Made by a program: the position numbers and the translations under genes. The notes beneath the pieces were generated by a model that was not told where the DNA came from, ran no database searches, and saw only the letters and a program-made list of their open reading frames with translations. A DNA stretch of 64,000 bases from contig JAGAVJ010000028.1 of assembly GCA_017942005.1 (NCBI GenBank), positions 1 through 64,000 of the forward strand. The letters run 5' to 3'. Position 1 is the stretch's first letter. Each line of letters begins with the position of its first letter. This DNA comes from Clostridia bacterium. GTDB lineage: Bacteria; Bacillota; Clostridia; Oscillospirales; CAG-272. This document shows, one piece after another, positions 1 through 8,721 of the stretch.

Positions 1-1614
1 ATTGCAATTGTACAATGCGGAGAACTACAGATATATACAGCTGCTGACACAAATAATACGATAATGTCCACCCATGATGTGCAGGAGGAGGACAGTACTG
101 CAAATGCCGCTGCGATTTTTTCAAAGGAAGATCTCGTTCTTTTGGGAGAAGGCAGTCTTGAGGTTATCAGTGCACATGGAAACGGGATTGTTTCAAAGGA
201 TCATTTAAAAATTGCGTCCGGCACCTATACGGTTACAGCGGATGGGCACGGTATCTGCGGTAAGGATTCCGTCTGCATCAAAGACGGAACCTTCACAATC
301 ACAAGCGGAAAAGATGGAATTCATGCGGAAAACAACGATATTGCTGCATCTGGTTCTGTATATCTGTTTGGCGGAGTATATACCATAAACGCATCCGGCG
401 ACGGCATATCTGCATCCCATACATTGCAGATTGACAACGGCTTATATCATATTACCTCCGGCGGCGGAATGGAAAACGGTGCTGCGCATATCGAAACGGA
501 TAAGCTGTTTGACAGAGGCGATTTTGGAAATCGTATGAAAGGGAATCCAGTGGAAAGTCCGATAGAGAACCCCAAAACAGACAGCGATGCTGCAAATACA
601 GAGCTAACAGATTCTGACAGTGTGAGCTGCAAAGGGATAAAAGCAGAACTCGCATTGGAAATTTCCGGCGGAAGTTTTGATTTAAATACCGCTGACGACG
701 CACTTCATGTCAACGGAAATATGTCAATTCTTGGCGGTGTATTTCATATTCGGACGGGTGATGATGGAATACATGCAGATGATAAGATTATCATTACAGA
801 TGGAGAAATCAATATCATGGAAAGCTATGAAGGAATTGAAGCATATGAAATCATCATATCCGGCGGAACAATCACTGTCACATCTGACGACGATGGTTTG
901 AATGCATCCGGTGGAAGTGCAGAACCTTATGAAAACCGTGATATGCAGACAGTATCCCGTGAAAACGCATGCATACAAATATCCGGCGGCGATATTTATG
1001 TCGATGCCGGCGGTGATGGTTTTGATTCCAACGGTGATATTCAAATTTCCGGCGGTGTTAGTATCATAGAAGCAGATGCAGACAGCGCGAATGGTGCATT
1101 GGATTATGACGGGGAAGGAAGCATTACTGGCGGTACAGTCCTTGCTCTTGGAGGTTCATCAATGGCAATGAATTTCGACAATCATTCTACACAATGCTGC
1201 GCACTGATCAATTTAGAGCAGCAAATCAATCCATCCTCTGTCACCTTATATGACGCAGACGGTGCAGTTCTTTTCACTTATGATGCAAAAAAGACATACA
1301 ATTCCATTGTGATCAGCATCCCCGATATGCAGGTTTCAATGACCTACACGCTGGAAACCGGAGATATTGCAACTGAAATTTGTATGTCTGAATTGGTATA
1401 TGGGAACGGTTTTCGGATGGGAATGAACGGTGGTGCTTCGCACAGCGGCAGGCAATTTGATTTTCCGCCGTCCGGTGATGTACCCAAAGACCTGCCGGGA
1501 TGGGAGGAAGAAGGTCATACACCATTCAATCGTTCAGATGAGGACGTGCCGCTTGACCGGGTACCGGAAGGCGCTTGGCATAACAAACAGATACCTGCGG
1601 CAATTTTCCCGTAA
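1..1614 (+). CDS. Cthe_2159-type beta-helix carbohydrate-binding protein (5' truncated)
   Basis: The reading frame is open from base 1, so the gene begins upstream of the window; 537 codons are visible. The protein is built of short repeats of the type 'GDGIxAxxxLxIxGGxxxIxxxxDGI' (for example DGIHAEN, DGISASH, DGIHADD, DGLNASG, DGFDSNG), the hallmark of the right-handed parallel beta-helix family founded by Clostridium thermocellum Cthe_2159 (DUF4353), a surface polysaccharide-binding protein. An acidic, Ser/Thr-rich linker lies around visible residues 180-210, and the C-terminus is Gly/Pro-rich without a sortase motif or membrane anchor. A signal peptide, if present, is in the missing N-terminus. 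It probably acts at the cell surface; the ligand is unknown. It converges on the next gene, with 8 bp between stop codons. Confidence 0.8.
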   Translation: MAIVQCGELQIYTAADTNNTIMSTHDVQEEDSTANAAAIFSKEDLVLLGEGSLEVISAHGNGIVSKDHLKIASGTYTVTADGHGICGKDSVCIKDGTFTITSGKDGIHAENNDIAASGSVYLFGGVYTINASGDGISASHTLQIDNGLYHITSGGGMENGAAHIETDKLFDRGDFGNRMKGNPVESPIENPKTDSDAANTELTDSDSVSCKGIKAELALEISGGSFDLNTADDALHVNGNMSILGGVFHIRTGDDGIHADDKIIITDGEINIMESYEGIEAYEIIISGGTITVTSDDDGLNASGGSAEPYENRDMQTVSRENACIQISGGDIYVDAGGDGFDSNGDIQISGGVSIIEADADSANGALDYDGEGSITGGTVLALGGSSMAMNFDNHSTQCCALINLEQQINPSSVTLYDADGAVLFTYDAKKTYNSIVISIPDMQVSMTYTLETGDIATEICMSELVYGNGFRMGMNGGASHSGRQFDFPPSGDVPKDLPGWEEEGHTPFNRSDEDVPLDRVPEGAWHNKQIPAAIFP

Positions 1615-1622
1615 AAGATTGG

Positions 1623-2672
1623 TTATGCATCCGTATCTTCTGTTTTTTGATCCAAATGCAGGCTGCTGCGGATGATTTTATCACACTGCATAACAATGCG
1701 GAATGCGGTCATCGCATCATCCAGTGTCGGAGAACCTTCCGTATCGTTTTCGATCATATCGATCAATGCGCAAAGCTGCGCATACATATCTTTATATTTA
1801 CAATTTACATTGATGGAGGAATAGGTTTCGGTACGCTTGTCGTAGTACTCGATCAAATCGCCTTCTTCTTTATTTGCCGCACGGTATTCTGCAAGGATGA
1901 TTTTAATTCTGCCGTCCATACCGACAAATTCCTTCAAGTTTTCACTGGCAGTCGTATCGGTCCAGCCGGCTTCATAATATGCAGTACAGCCGTTTGAAAG
2001 CTTCATGGTGATCATGCCATAGTCGTAGGTATTTTCTGGTATTGTGCGTGACACAATTCCTCCCATACCGTTGATACTTGTAACTTCAAGTCCTGTAAAC
2101 CAGCGTATCACGTCCACATAATGCACGCCGCAGTCCACAATCGGAGAACAATCTTCCAAAAGACGCATATAGCGTGCTTTATTCATAATATGATGGTTCT
2201 GTACCATTCGGATCAGGCGGACATCACCAATTGCTCCCGCACGAATCATTTCAGCCACTTTTTTATACGTCGCATTGTGGCGAAGAATATGTGCAATTAA
2301 AACCTTGGATTTGGAAGCACGCGCAACCGCACAGAATTCCTCCGCCTGCGCAATGGTTGGCGCAATCGGCTTTTCACACAAAACATGTTTTCCAGCCGCT
2401 GTACAGTCGCGCATGATGGAAAGATGCGTCTCCGCATAGGTAGCTATGATGACAATATCCAAGTCAGATCGGGAGAGAAAACGGTGATAATCTGTGTCGT
2501 ATTCTGCTTCACCGCTTCCAAAACGGCGCGCAAAGGTTTTGGCTGTTTCAAGATGATAGTCTACGCAGGCAATAATTTTGATATTGTCACGATAATATAT
2601 TTCCTCTATGTGCTGTTCACCGATATGACCGCAGCCAATCAGCATAACGCCATACACTTTTTTCTGTTCCAT
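1623..2672 (-). CDS. Gfo/Idh/MocA family NAD(P)-dependent oxidoreductase
   Basis: 349 aa, normal for the family. The N-terminal Rossmann domain has the nucleotide-binding loop GCGHIG (residues 13-18), and the family signature CEKP sits at residues 99-102, with the Lys expected to be catalytic. The C-terminal alpha/beta substrate domain contains DCGVHYVDV, typical of sugar and inositol dehydrogenases. The substrate cannot be read from sequence; members oxidise or reduce a hydroxyl of sugars, inositols or sugar acids. The start is set by a strong SD (AAGGAG) 8 nt upstream of the ATG. A good sigma-A promoter lies at 2708-2736. It appears monocistronic and convergent with the beta-helix gene. Confidence 0.85.
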   Translation of the reverse strand: MEQKKVYGVMLIGCGHIGEQHIEEIYYRDNIKIIACVDYHLETAKTFARRFGSGEAEYDTDYHRFLSRSDLDIVIIATYAETHLSIMRDCTAAGKHVLCEKPIAPTIAQAEEFCAVARASKSKVLIAHILRHNATYKKVAEMIRAGAIGDVRLIRMVQNHHIMNKARYMRLLEDCSPIVDCGVHYVDVIRWFTGLEVTSINGMGGIVSRTIPENTYDYGMITMKLSNGCTAYYEAGWTDTTASENLKEFVGMDGRIKIILAEYRAANKEEGDLIEYYDKRTETYSSINVNCKYKDMYAQLCALIDMIENDTEGSPTLDDAMTAFRIVMQCDKIIRSSLHLDQKTEDTDA

Positions 2673-2707
2673 GAAAACGTCTCCTTATTTCACTGTATCA
2701 ATATAAT

Positions 2708-2736
2708 ATTATATCCAAAACAATTTGTTTTGTCAA
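2708..2736 (-). promoter_or_regulatory. Sigma-A promoter of the Gfo/Idh/MocA gene
   Basis: On the minus strand, TTGACA (2731-2736), a 17-nt spacer, then TATAAT (2708-2713): a full consensus match, about 36 nt upstream of the start codon. Confidence 0.8.
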
Positions 2737-2824
2737 GGGATTCTGTTGAATTTTCTGAATTCGATTCGATCTGCTGCAAAAAGATGTTTTTGCAAGAATT
2801 ATTTTTTGATTATGCAAAACCGCC

Positions 2825-2853
2825 TTGACAAATTGTGTATATAGTGGTATAAT
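2825..2853 (+). promoter_or_regulatory. Sigma-A promoter of the aminotransferase gene
   Basis: TTGACA (2825-2830), 17-nt spacer, TATAAT (2848-2853): perfect consensus. The transcript would carry an approximately 80-nt leader with a stem-loop at 2875-2912 (CGCAGG pairing with CCTGCG, plus a TTTT/AAAA extension). The loop is not followed by a T tract, so it is not an obvious terminator. Confidence 0.85.
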
Positions 2854-2941
2854 ATCAATGTTATAGAATCAAATCGCAGGTTTTCATGAAACAATTAATT
2901 TAAAATCCTGCGTTTTATGAGAATCAAGAAAGGATTTCCCA

Positions 2942-4249
2942 ATGAAGGCATATAAAGACTATACTACCGAGGAACTGAAAGAACTTTCTGCTGCACTGCA
3001 TGTACAGTACAAGGAATATCAGGCAAGAAATTTACAGCTGAACATGGCGCGCGGAAAGCCGTGTGCAGAACAGCTTGATCTTTCCATGGGAATGATGGAT
3101 GTGCTCTCCAGTGACAGCGATTTATTGTGTGAAGACGGAACGGATTGCCGCAACTATGGTGTTCTTGACGGTATAAAGGAAGTAAAAGTCCTGATGGGTG
3201 ATATGATGGAGGTATCCGCTGATGATATTATTATTTACGGAAACTCCAGTTTAAATGTCATGTACGATACCATTTCCCGTTCTATGACACATGGGGTGAT
3301 GGGTAGTACTCCCTGGAGCCATCTGGATCATGTCAAGTTTTTATGTCCTGTACCGGGATATGACCGCCATTTTGCAATTACAGAATATTTTGGCATTGAG
3401 ATGATCAATGTTCCGATGTCACCTACCGGTCCGGATATGGATATGGTAGAAAAGCTTGTCAGTGAGGATGATGCCATCAAAGGCATTTGGTGTGTACCGA
3501 AATATTCCAACCCACAGGGATACTCCTACTCAGATGAAACAGTTCGCCGTTTTGCACGTTTGAAACCTGCTGCAAAGGATTTCCGTATTTTCTGGGACAA
3601 TGCGTATACCATTCATCATCTTTACGACGGTCAAAAGGATCAGTTGATTGAAATTTTGGCAGAATGCAAACGCGCCGGGAATCCTGATCTTGTATATAAA
3701 TTCGCATCTACATCGAAAATCAGTTTCCCAGGTTCCGGTATTGCTGCCATTGCAGCTTCCAAGAATAATCTGGAAGATATCCGCCGTCAGCTGTGCATTC
3801 AGACCATCGGTCATGATAAAGTTAATCAACTGCGTCATGTTCGTTACTTTGGCGATATCCACGGTATGGAAGAACATATGCGTCGTCATGCAGATATTCT
3901 GCGTCCGAAATTTGAGCTTGTAGAACAGATTCTGGAAGAGGAATTGGGTGGTCTTGAAATTGGCACATGGACCAAACCGCACGGTGGTTATTTCATTTCT
4001 TTTGATTCACTTCCCGGTTGTGCAAAGGCAATTGTTGCACGCTGTAAAAAAGCAGGCGTCATTATGACCGGCGCCGGTGCAACCTATCCATACGGTCTTG
4101 ACCCTAATGATTCCAATATCCGTATCGCACCTTCTTACCCGCCGCTTGCTGATTTGGAAGTTGCAGTAAAGCTGTTTGCATTATGTGTCAAAATTGAAGC
4201 TGTGAAAAAGCTTCTTTCTATGCGTGAGGAAACAGAATCGGTAAAATGA
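2942..4249 (+). CDS. PLP-dependent aminotransferase (AspT / PF12897 type)
   Basis: 435 aa. A fold-type I aminotransferase of the group related to corynebacterial AspT (aspartate aminotransferase subgroup 1c), distinct from the classical AspC family. The PLP-binding lysine is predicted to be Lys259 in STSKISFPG. The substrate/PLP pocket shows KYSNPQGYS (residues 187-195) and DNAY (219-222), matching the NP and D-x-A-Y motifs of aminotransferases. The likely reaction is aspartate or alanine + 2-oxoglutarate giving the keto acid + glutamate in the cytoplasm. The start has SD AAAGGA 9 nt upstream. It is followed 69 bp later by the greA-like gene and may be cotranscribed with it. Confidence 0.85.
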   Translation: MKAYKDYTTEELKELSAALHVQYKEYQARNLQLNMARGKPCAEQLDLSMGMMDVLSSDSDLLCEDGTDCRNYGVLDGIKEVKVLMGDMMEVSADDIIIYGNSSLNVMYDTISRSMTHGVMGSTPWSHLDHVKFLCPVPGYDRHFAITEYFGIEMINVPMSPTGPDMDMVEKLVSEDDAIKGIWCVPKYSNPQGYSYSDETVRRFARLKPAAKDFRIFWDNAYTIHHLYDGQKDQLIEILAECKRAGNPDLVYKFASTSKISFPGSGIAAIAASKNNLEDIRRQLCIQTIGHDKVNQLRHVRYFGDIHGMEEHMRRHADILRPKFELVEQILEEELGGLEIGTWTKPHGGYFISFDSLPGCAKAIVARCKKAGVIMTGAGATYPYGLDPNDSNIRIAPSYPPLADLEVAVKLFALCVKIEAVKKLLSMREETESVK

Positions 4250-4257
4250 TAAAAGAT

Positions 4258-4321
4258 AAGGAGCTTGCTTTTTCCTGTTCTGCGTGTGCAGAGTAAGGGA
4301 AAAAGAAATGTTATTGAAATG
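4258..4321 (+). promoter_or_regulatory. SD-hairpin-start element of the greA-like gene
   Basis: SD AAGGAG (4258-4263) is 55 nt from the ATG that best fits the protein family (4319). A stem-loop fills the gap: CTTTTTCC (4268-4275) pairs with GGAAAAAG (4298-4305), with CTGC/GCAG stacked inside. The tail AAATGTTATTGAA then leads to ATG. Folding the stem brings the SD to about 17 nt from the start. Same plan as the elements at 7640, 12345, 29826, 59767 and 62954. Confidence 0.6.
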
Positions 4322-4822
4322 CACGACGAATTGACCGCTGGTGATATACAAAAAATGAAGGACGAAATTGAGCATCGTACAAAAGTGCTCCGTCCGCAAC
4401 TGCTTGCTGAAGTCAAGAGAACCCGTGAATACGGTGACTTAAGTGAAAATTACGAATACAAAGCTGCAAAGCAGGAGAAAAACAGAAACGAAAGCCGTAT
4501 CCGGTATTTGCAATCCATGATTGATACCGCGATTGTGGTTTCGCAAAGCAATCAAGCAGATGAGGCTGATTTATTCGACCGTGTGACCATTTATATTCCC
4601 GAAGACGATGAGGAGCAGACGGTACAAATTGTGACAACCGTTCGTGTCAACGCACTGGCTGGAATTATCTCAAAGGAATCTCCGCTCGGACGTGCGATCA
4701 TCAAACATCGTGTTGGCGATACGGTTTCTGTTCGTGTCAACGATCAGTACAGTTACGACGTTGTCATCCGTAAGATTGAAAAAGGGACAGACACAGGAGA
4801 AATTCCGATCAATCGATTTTAA
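4319..4822 (+). CDS. greA: GreA/GreB-family transcription elongation factor
   Basis: 167 aa from the ATG at 4319; a TTG at 4265 would add 18 non-conserved residues and sits right on its SD. The N-terminal antiparallel coiled coil carries the acidic-tip motif EYGDLSENYEY, which in GreA holds the Mg2+-positioning Asp/Glu that stimulates transcript cleavage by backtracked RNA polymerase. The C-terminal FKBP-like domain shows SPLGRAI and VGDTVSV. Members bind the secondary channel of RNA polymerase. The sequence is diverged enough that it could be a second Gre paralogue rather than the main GreA. Translation initiation seems to use an SD-hairpin-start element (4258-4321). A bidirectional terminator follows. 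Confidence 0.82.
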   Translation: MHDELTAGDIQKMKDEIEHRTKVLRPQLLAEVKRTREYGDLSENYEYKAAKQEKNRNESRIRYLQSMIDTAIVVSQSNQADEADLFDRVTIYIPEDDEEQTVQIVTTVRVNALAGIISKESPLGRAIIKHRVGDTVSVRVNDQYSYDVVIRKIEKGTDTGEIPINRF

Positions 4823-4827
4823 AAAAG

Positions 4828-4874
4828 AAATTGGGACTGTCGCAAGTTTTAGACTTGCAGCAGCCCCAATTTTG
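4828..4874. terminator. Bidirectional terminator between greA-like and ComEC-like genes
   Basis: A long imperfect palindrome: AAATTGGG pairs with CCCAATTT around an inner CGCAAGT/ACTTGC stem, with A-rich and T-rich flanks on the two sides. It lies between convergent genes. Its centre (GCAAGT...ACTTGCAGCAGCCC) is the same palindrome that forms one half of composite repeat R1. Confidence 0.7.
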
Positions 4875-4875
4875 T

Positions 4876-5820
4876 TTATTCTGATTCATGATCACTGTGA
4901 ACCAGCAGCGTTGTCCCGTCGGTATAGATCCGGATAGAACCAAGCTGATCGGTACGGAATATTTTCATATCCCGTGCCTGATATTCTGTCATGGTTTCCG
5001 TATGCGGATGTCCGTAATCATTGTTGACGCCGCAGCTGATTACAGCGACAGACGGCGTAACTGCATCCAGAAATACCTTTCCAGACGATGTGGAGGAACC
5101 GTGATGACCGGATTTCAAGACATCGGCGTCCAATGCTTTTGTACCCACTGCTTCGATGATTGCTTTTTCCGATGATTTTTCAGCATCACCAGTAAACAAG
5201 AAAGAAATATCTTTATAATCAAGCCGTAGAACGATACTTGCATCATTTAAATTGTCATAGGTATCTGTGGCAGGACCGAGAATGGTAAAGGTTGCTTCAC
5301 CAAGTGTGTACCTGTCGCCAACCTGTGCAAACAGGGTCGTCGCTCCGCTTTCTAAGATAGCGTCAAGCATTCTTTCATATGTAGTGGTAGTGGAATCTGC
5401 CGAAGGAAGCAGAACGTTTTTCACTTTGTATTTCTGAAGCACTTTATCCGCACCGCCGATATGATCTTCATGCGGATGTGTGAACACAGCGTAGTCAATA
5501 ACATCTGCATTGCAGGTGTCAAGATATGCGAGCAGCTGATTTTCAGAGGAATTGGGACCTGCGTCAATCAATATGGTTTCACCGGTCGGCAATTCCACAT
5601 ATGCAGCATCACCTTGTCCAACATCAATGAAATGCACCGCCATAGCAGGTTCGCTGAAGGTATCTTCTTTTGAAAAAATATCACCGGAAACCGACGGATG
5701 CTGCTGTGTGTAAAAATAAATCAAGATCAGGATGACCGCAAATAATAGAATTTTCCCGGTCTGCTTTCCTCTGACAGCACGCCGTAGTTTCCGTTTTACC
5801 GTTGATTGAATTCTTCTCAT
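4876..5820 (-). CDS. ComEC/Rec2-like MBL-fold metallo-hydrolase, membrane-anchored
   Basis: 314 aa. A basic N-terminus is followed by one membrane segment (ILLFAVILILIYFY, about residues 23-38), then a metallo-beta-lactamase domain with HFIDVGQGDA, the metal site THPHEDHIGG, TGDAE and SGHHGS. This equals the extracytoplasmic C-terminal domain of ComEC, but without the competence channel. Such stand-alone proteins are common in Firmicutes and are thought to be exported phosphodiesterases or nucleases. A GTG five codons upstream is possible, but the conserved element 5818-5863 points to the ATG at 5820. Confidence 0.8.
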   Translation of the reverse strand: MRRIQSTVKRKLRRAVRGKQTGKILLFAVILILIYFYTQQHPSVSGDIFSKEDTFSEPAMAVHFIDVGQGDAAYVELPTGETILIDAGPNSSENQLLAYLDTCNADVIDYAVFTHPHEDHIGGADKVLQKYKVKNVLLPSADSTTTTYERMLDAILESGATTLFAQVGDRYTLGEATFTILGPATDTYDNLNDASIVLRLDYKDISFLFTGDAEKSSEKAIIEAVGTKALDADVLKSGHHGSSTSSGKVFLDAVTPSVAVISCGVNNDYGHPHTETMTEYQARDMKIFRTDQLGSIRIYTDGTTLLVHSDHESE

Positions 5821-5863
5821 GATGATTACCGTCACTTTTTCTTTTGCAAAAGTGAGCTCCTTT
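5818..5863 (-). promoter_or_regulatory. SD-hairpin-start element of the ComEC-like gene
   Basis: On the minus strand: SD AAAGGAG (5857-5863), stem-loop 5832-5855 (TCACTTTT paired with AAAAGTGA), then tail CGGTAATCATC and ATG at 5820. SD-to-ATG distance is about 36 nt, but about 12 nt if the hairpin is left out. The tail plus start (ACGGTAATCATCATG) is identical to that of the unrelated alpha-galactosidase gene at 33213. Confidence 0.65.
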
Positions 5864-5880
5864 CTTATTTTTTATAGAAC

Positions 5881-5943
5881 CAAAAGCAAGATGTCCGCTG
5901 CCGGAATGCCACAATGACGAGGCGGTACCGCCCCTTATTGAAA
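5881..5943 (+). repeat. Composite palindromic repeat R2, copy 1
   Basis: Core at 5913-5942: AATGACGAGG, then GGCGGTACCGCC palindrome, then CCTTATTGAA. The same core occurs at 40556-40585 (opposite orientation) and 23382-23413. With the 40.6-kb copy the similarity continues upstream (AAAAGCAAGATGTCC against AAAAGTAAGATGTCC), so the repeated unit is larger than the core. No coding capacity is seen. Confidence 0.7.
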
Positions 5944-5946
5944 CCA

Positions 5947-6035
5947 ATGTTTTGACGATTACTTGGTTTCAAAGTTTTTTTGAGAATGCCCACACGGCGG
6001 GGCGTTTTTGAAAAAACGCCCCAAGAGCGCCGTGT
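5947..6035 (-). terminator. Nested hairpins downstream of the flippase gene
   Basis: Within 5992-6035, ACACGGC pairs with GCCGTGT around an inner GGGGCGTTTTT/AAAAACGCCCC stem. A second stem (TTGAAACCAA with TTGGTTTCAA) lies at about 5939-5972. They stand just after the flippase stop codon and probably end its transcript, although the T tract is short. Confidence 0.5.
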
Positions 6036-6043
6036 CCTGATTG

Positions 6044-7444
6044 TTAAGCACGACGGTGCAGCACCTGTAAAATGCCAGTTAGAATCGGACGCGCATTGAG
6101 TACAAAAATCAAAGCGATTACGACGATTTGTACGATAAGCCAATACGGTGTTTCAAGCACCATGCAAAACGCTTGTATGCAAACAAGAACAGTATTGATG
6201 ATCAGTTTTCCTGGATGCATGTTGAACCGGATATATCTCTGACCGTTGACAGCGCGGATGATAAATACTATGAAATAGCTTGCAAAGGTCGCAATTGCCG
6301 CACCGTTGACACCAAGCTTTGTTGGGATTAAAAGCAGATTCAGCACAATGTTGATTACCGCACCGGTCATAGAAGTAAAAAATGACATCATGCTTTTCTT
6401 TTCCACCAAATATACACTGCCCATAAATGTGACAAGTGAAGAAAAAATTGTTGCAACAGAAAGTACCGGAATATACTGCCAGGACGCATAATATTCCTCC
6501 GTTGCCATGATGTGCACAGCAATTTTGGCAAATGCCGTCAAGGCGCATCCGGCAATGAACATCAATGCCTGAAAGGAATCGAATACTTTTTCAAAAAATG
6601 CGATATGCTCCTTGTCTCCTCGTTCTGTCACCGCAGAAAACTGCCAAGCCTCAATGAAAATACCGGAAAGTAAAATCAGCAGGGTTGGAATTTTATAAGC
6701 AACCGCATACAGACCATTGGCATCGGAACCGATTAAATAGGTAACCATATAGCGATCCGAAACGTTTGTCACCCACCAGAAGACAGTTGTTGGAATCAAA
6801 GGCAGCGCATAACGCAGCATTGCAGAAAACTGTGCGTGGGAAAGGGAAGTGAATGAAATATCCAACCAAAGAGAATCCAGAAGGAAGAGAAGCAGCGTTA
6901 CAATTGCATCCGATAAAATTACCGACAGCACATAACCAACAATGCCAAGCTTTAAAATCGGCAAAAACAGCATATTCAATAAGATGGTAATGGTGGTTGA
7001 TAAAATACCATATATCGCAAATCGCTTCATATAACCTTTGGCACGCAAAAACTGCACGCACAAAGAATGCAGACAGGAAAAAAATGTATATGCCCAAATC
7101 AACACACCGTATCCCGAAAAATACGGTATGGCGTTGAATACCGGAATCAAAGCCGCAAACACTGCACCGCCAAACAAGATGGTGACAAGACCGGTTGTGA
7201 AAACCATGCGTTTATCTGCATCACGGTCAAGCGCAAAGCGAAACACTGCTTCTGTAATACCAAAGGACAACAGCGGTATTAAAAGATTCGCAGTCTGTGT
7301 GATGATATCGGCGATTCCGTATTCTTCTGTTGTCAGGTACGCGGTATAAAACCGCACCATTAAAAATACGAGAATTTTGGAACCAAATGTACCGACCCCG
7401 AGAATGGCAGTGTTGGATAACAGCTTTTTATACTTATTTTTCAA
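6044..7444 (-). CDS. Oligosaccharide flippase family protein (MOP/MATE superfamily)
   Basis: 466 aa with 12-14 hydrophobic helices along its whole length. The opening NTAILGVGTFGSKILVF and the pattern of conserved Gly/Pro and charged residues (for example TEEYGIADI, YALPLIPTT) are typical of Wzx/RfbX polysaccharide-biosynthesis flippases and the Firmicute SpoVB/MurJ-like group. The predicted role is flipping a lipid-linked sugar across the plasma membrane. No glycosyltransferase genes are adjacent, so the substrate cannot be inferred from context. The start is TTG at 7444, 9 nt after SD AAAGGA. It is followed by structured repeats rather than by a partner gene. Confidence 0.82.
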   Translation of the reverse strand: MKNKYKKLLSNTAILGVGTFGSKILVFLMVRFYTAYLTTEEYGIADIITQTANLLIPLLSFGITEAVFRFALDRDADKRMVFTTGLVTILFGGAVFAALIPVFNAIPYFSGYGVLIWAYTFFSCLHSLCVQFLRAKGYMKRFAIYGILSTTITILLNMLFLPILKLGIVGYVLSVILSDAIVTLLLFLLDSLWLDISFTSLSHAQFSAMLRYALPLIPTTVFWWVTNVSDRYMVTYLIGSDANGLYAVAYKIPTLLILLSGIFIEAWQFSAVTERGDKEHIAFFEKVFDSFQALMFIAGCALTAFAKIAVHIMATEEYYASWQYIPVLSVATIFSSLVTFMGSVYLVEKKSMMSFFTSMTGAVINIVLNLLLIPTKLGVNGAAIATFASYFIVFIIRAVNGQRYIRFNMHPGKLIINTVLVCIQAFCMVLETPYWLIVQIVVIALIFVLNARPILTGILQVLHRRA

Positions 7445-7475
7445 AAATGTAATCCTTTCATTTTAAGAATAGGGT

Positions 7476-7504
7476 TTGACAAGAAGTAGAATCCGTGGTA
7501 CAAT
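7476..7504 (+). promoter_or_regulatory. Sigma-A promoter of the VanY-like gene
   Basis: TTGACA (7476-7481), 17-nt spacer, TACAAT (7499-7504). The implied leader is about 165 nt and contains a stem-loop with AAATC-GTGTGAA pairing TTCAC-GCG-GATTT at about 7543-7577, before the translation element. Confidence 0.75.
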
Positions 7505-7639
7505 AGTAATATAGAAAAAGATTACGCAAATCATGAAGTGAGAAAATCGTGTGAACAAACAGTTTCACGCGGATTTTGTGGCATTTGTTGCTTTAAACGC
7601 AACGCTTTTGCTGCATAAAACCATCCACAATTTCTAAGG

Positions 7640-7680
7640 AAAGGAAGCTTTCGCAAGCGAAAGCTATAGTTATTAATATG
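7640..7680 (+). promoter_or_regulatory. SD-hairpin-start element of the VanY-like gene
   Basis: SD AAAGGA (7640-7645), then perfect stem-loop GCTTTCG-CAAG-CGAAAGC (7647-7664), then tail TATAGTTATTAAT and ATG at 7678. The 5' arm CTTTC can also pair with GAAAG of the SD across a 4-nt loop, giving two mutually exclusive folds. Confidence 0.7.
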
Positions 7681-8721
7681 AATCAAAATTCAAACAACCG
7701 TGAAAGACAAATGCAGCAGCAAAATGATCCGCGTCTCAGAGATCCGCGGTATATGGCTGCACGCCGCGCTTACATCGAACGCAAAAGACGCAGAATTCGG
7801 CGCAACCGGATTATTTTAGGCAGTGCAGCCATTCTGATTCTTGCATTGTTTATTTTTTTGATTGTCATGATTGTACGGGGAATTGCATCTGCCTTCCAAG
7901 GTGATTCTAAGGATAATCCTTCCAAGGTCAAGCAGCCGAATAGTGCGGTGACAGACCAGCTTCCGTCACAGGGAATATCAACACCAGTCGGTATCAGCGA
8001 TACAGAACCTGTCACAGCAGAACCGGAACCAACATATGAACTAAACTTTAAGGCGGATCTCGGTGATTACGAAAACTATATGAATCCCACCGACGATGCA
8101 CGCGATGCCTATCTGATATTGGTCAATGCGAAAAATCCATTGTCAGCGGAAGATGTTCCGGATGATCTGACCGAGGTAACCAACACACGGAAGGACAATC
8201 GGGAAACGCAGCAAATGCGGTGGATTGCGGCAAAAGCCTTGGAAGCATTGTATATCGAAGCACAGGCAGAAGGGATGATGTCGCCGGACACACCGTCCGG
8301 ATATCCCTTATCAGTCACCAGCGCTTACCGCAGCTACAACAAACAGGAAAGCCTGTTTTCGATGTACACACAAAATGAACTTGCTGCACACTCTGGCTGG
8401 ACAAAGGCACAAGCAGAAGCGCAGGTAGAAACCTATTCCTGCCGACCGGGTACCAGTGAACACCAGACCGGGCTGTGCTGCGATATGCATACCTTATCCG
8501 GTGCAGATGTCTCCTTTGCAGATTATGATCAAGCAAAATGGCTGGCAGAAAACTGCTGGAAGTTCGGCTTTATCCTCAGATTTCCGAAGGATAAAACAAG
8601 TATTACCGGTATCTCTTATGAACCGTGGCATTTTCGCTATGTAGGACGGTATCATGCATATAAAATCTGGTCACAGGGACTTTGTCTTGAGGAGTACGTT
8701 GAACAGTTAAAACAGGAATAG
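7678..8721 (+). CDS. D-alanyl-D-alanine carboxypeptidase, VanY/M15B type
   Basis: 347 aa. A basic cytoplasmic tail rich in Arg/Gln (residues 1-42) is followed by one transmembrane helix (about 43-67), an acidic/Pro linker, and a C-terminal peptidase M15B domain. The zinc/catalytic motifs are SEHQTGLCCDMH (SxHxxGxxxD) and EPWHFRY (ExxH). Members trim the terminal D-Ala from peptidoglycan stem peptides on the outer face of the membrane. No van resistance genes are nearby, so this is more likely cell-wall maturation than glycopeptide resistance. Its 3' end overlaps the convergent transporter gene by 15 bp. Confidence 0.87.
   Translation: MNQNSNNRERQMQQQNDPRLRDPRYMAARRAYIERKRRRIRRNRIILGSAAILILALFIFLIVMIVRGIASAFQGDSKDNPSKVKQPNSAVTDQLPSQGISTPVGISDTEPVTAEPEPTYELNFKADLGDYENYMNPTDDARDAYLILVNAKNPLSAEDVPDDLTEVTNTRKDNRETQQMRWIAAKALEALYIEAQAEGMMSPDTPSGYPLSVTSAYRSYNKQESLFSMYTQNELAAHSGWTKAQAEAQVETYSCRPGTSEHQTGLCCDMHTLSGADVSFADYDQAKWLAENCWKFGFILRFPKDKTSITGISYEPWHFRYVGRYHAYKIWSQGLCLEEYVEQLKQE

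Noticed and set aside
2873..2915. Stem-loop in the aminotransferase leader as a riboswitch
   Set aside because: A single simple hairpin without a T tract or the conserved core of any class I know.
5865..6143. 92-codon minus-strand frame between the flippase and ComEC-like genes
   Set aside because: It lies on R2 and nested hairpins and overlaps the flippase gene; no SD or family resemblance.
7678..8721. VanY-like protein as a glycopeptide resistance gene
   Set aside because: No vanH/A/X/R/S genes nearby; the domain is widespread in cell-wall metabolism.
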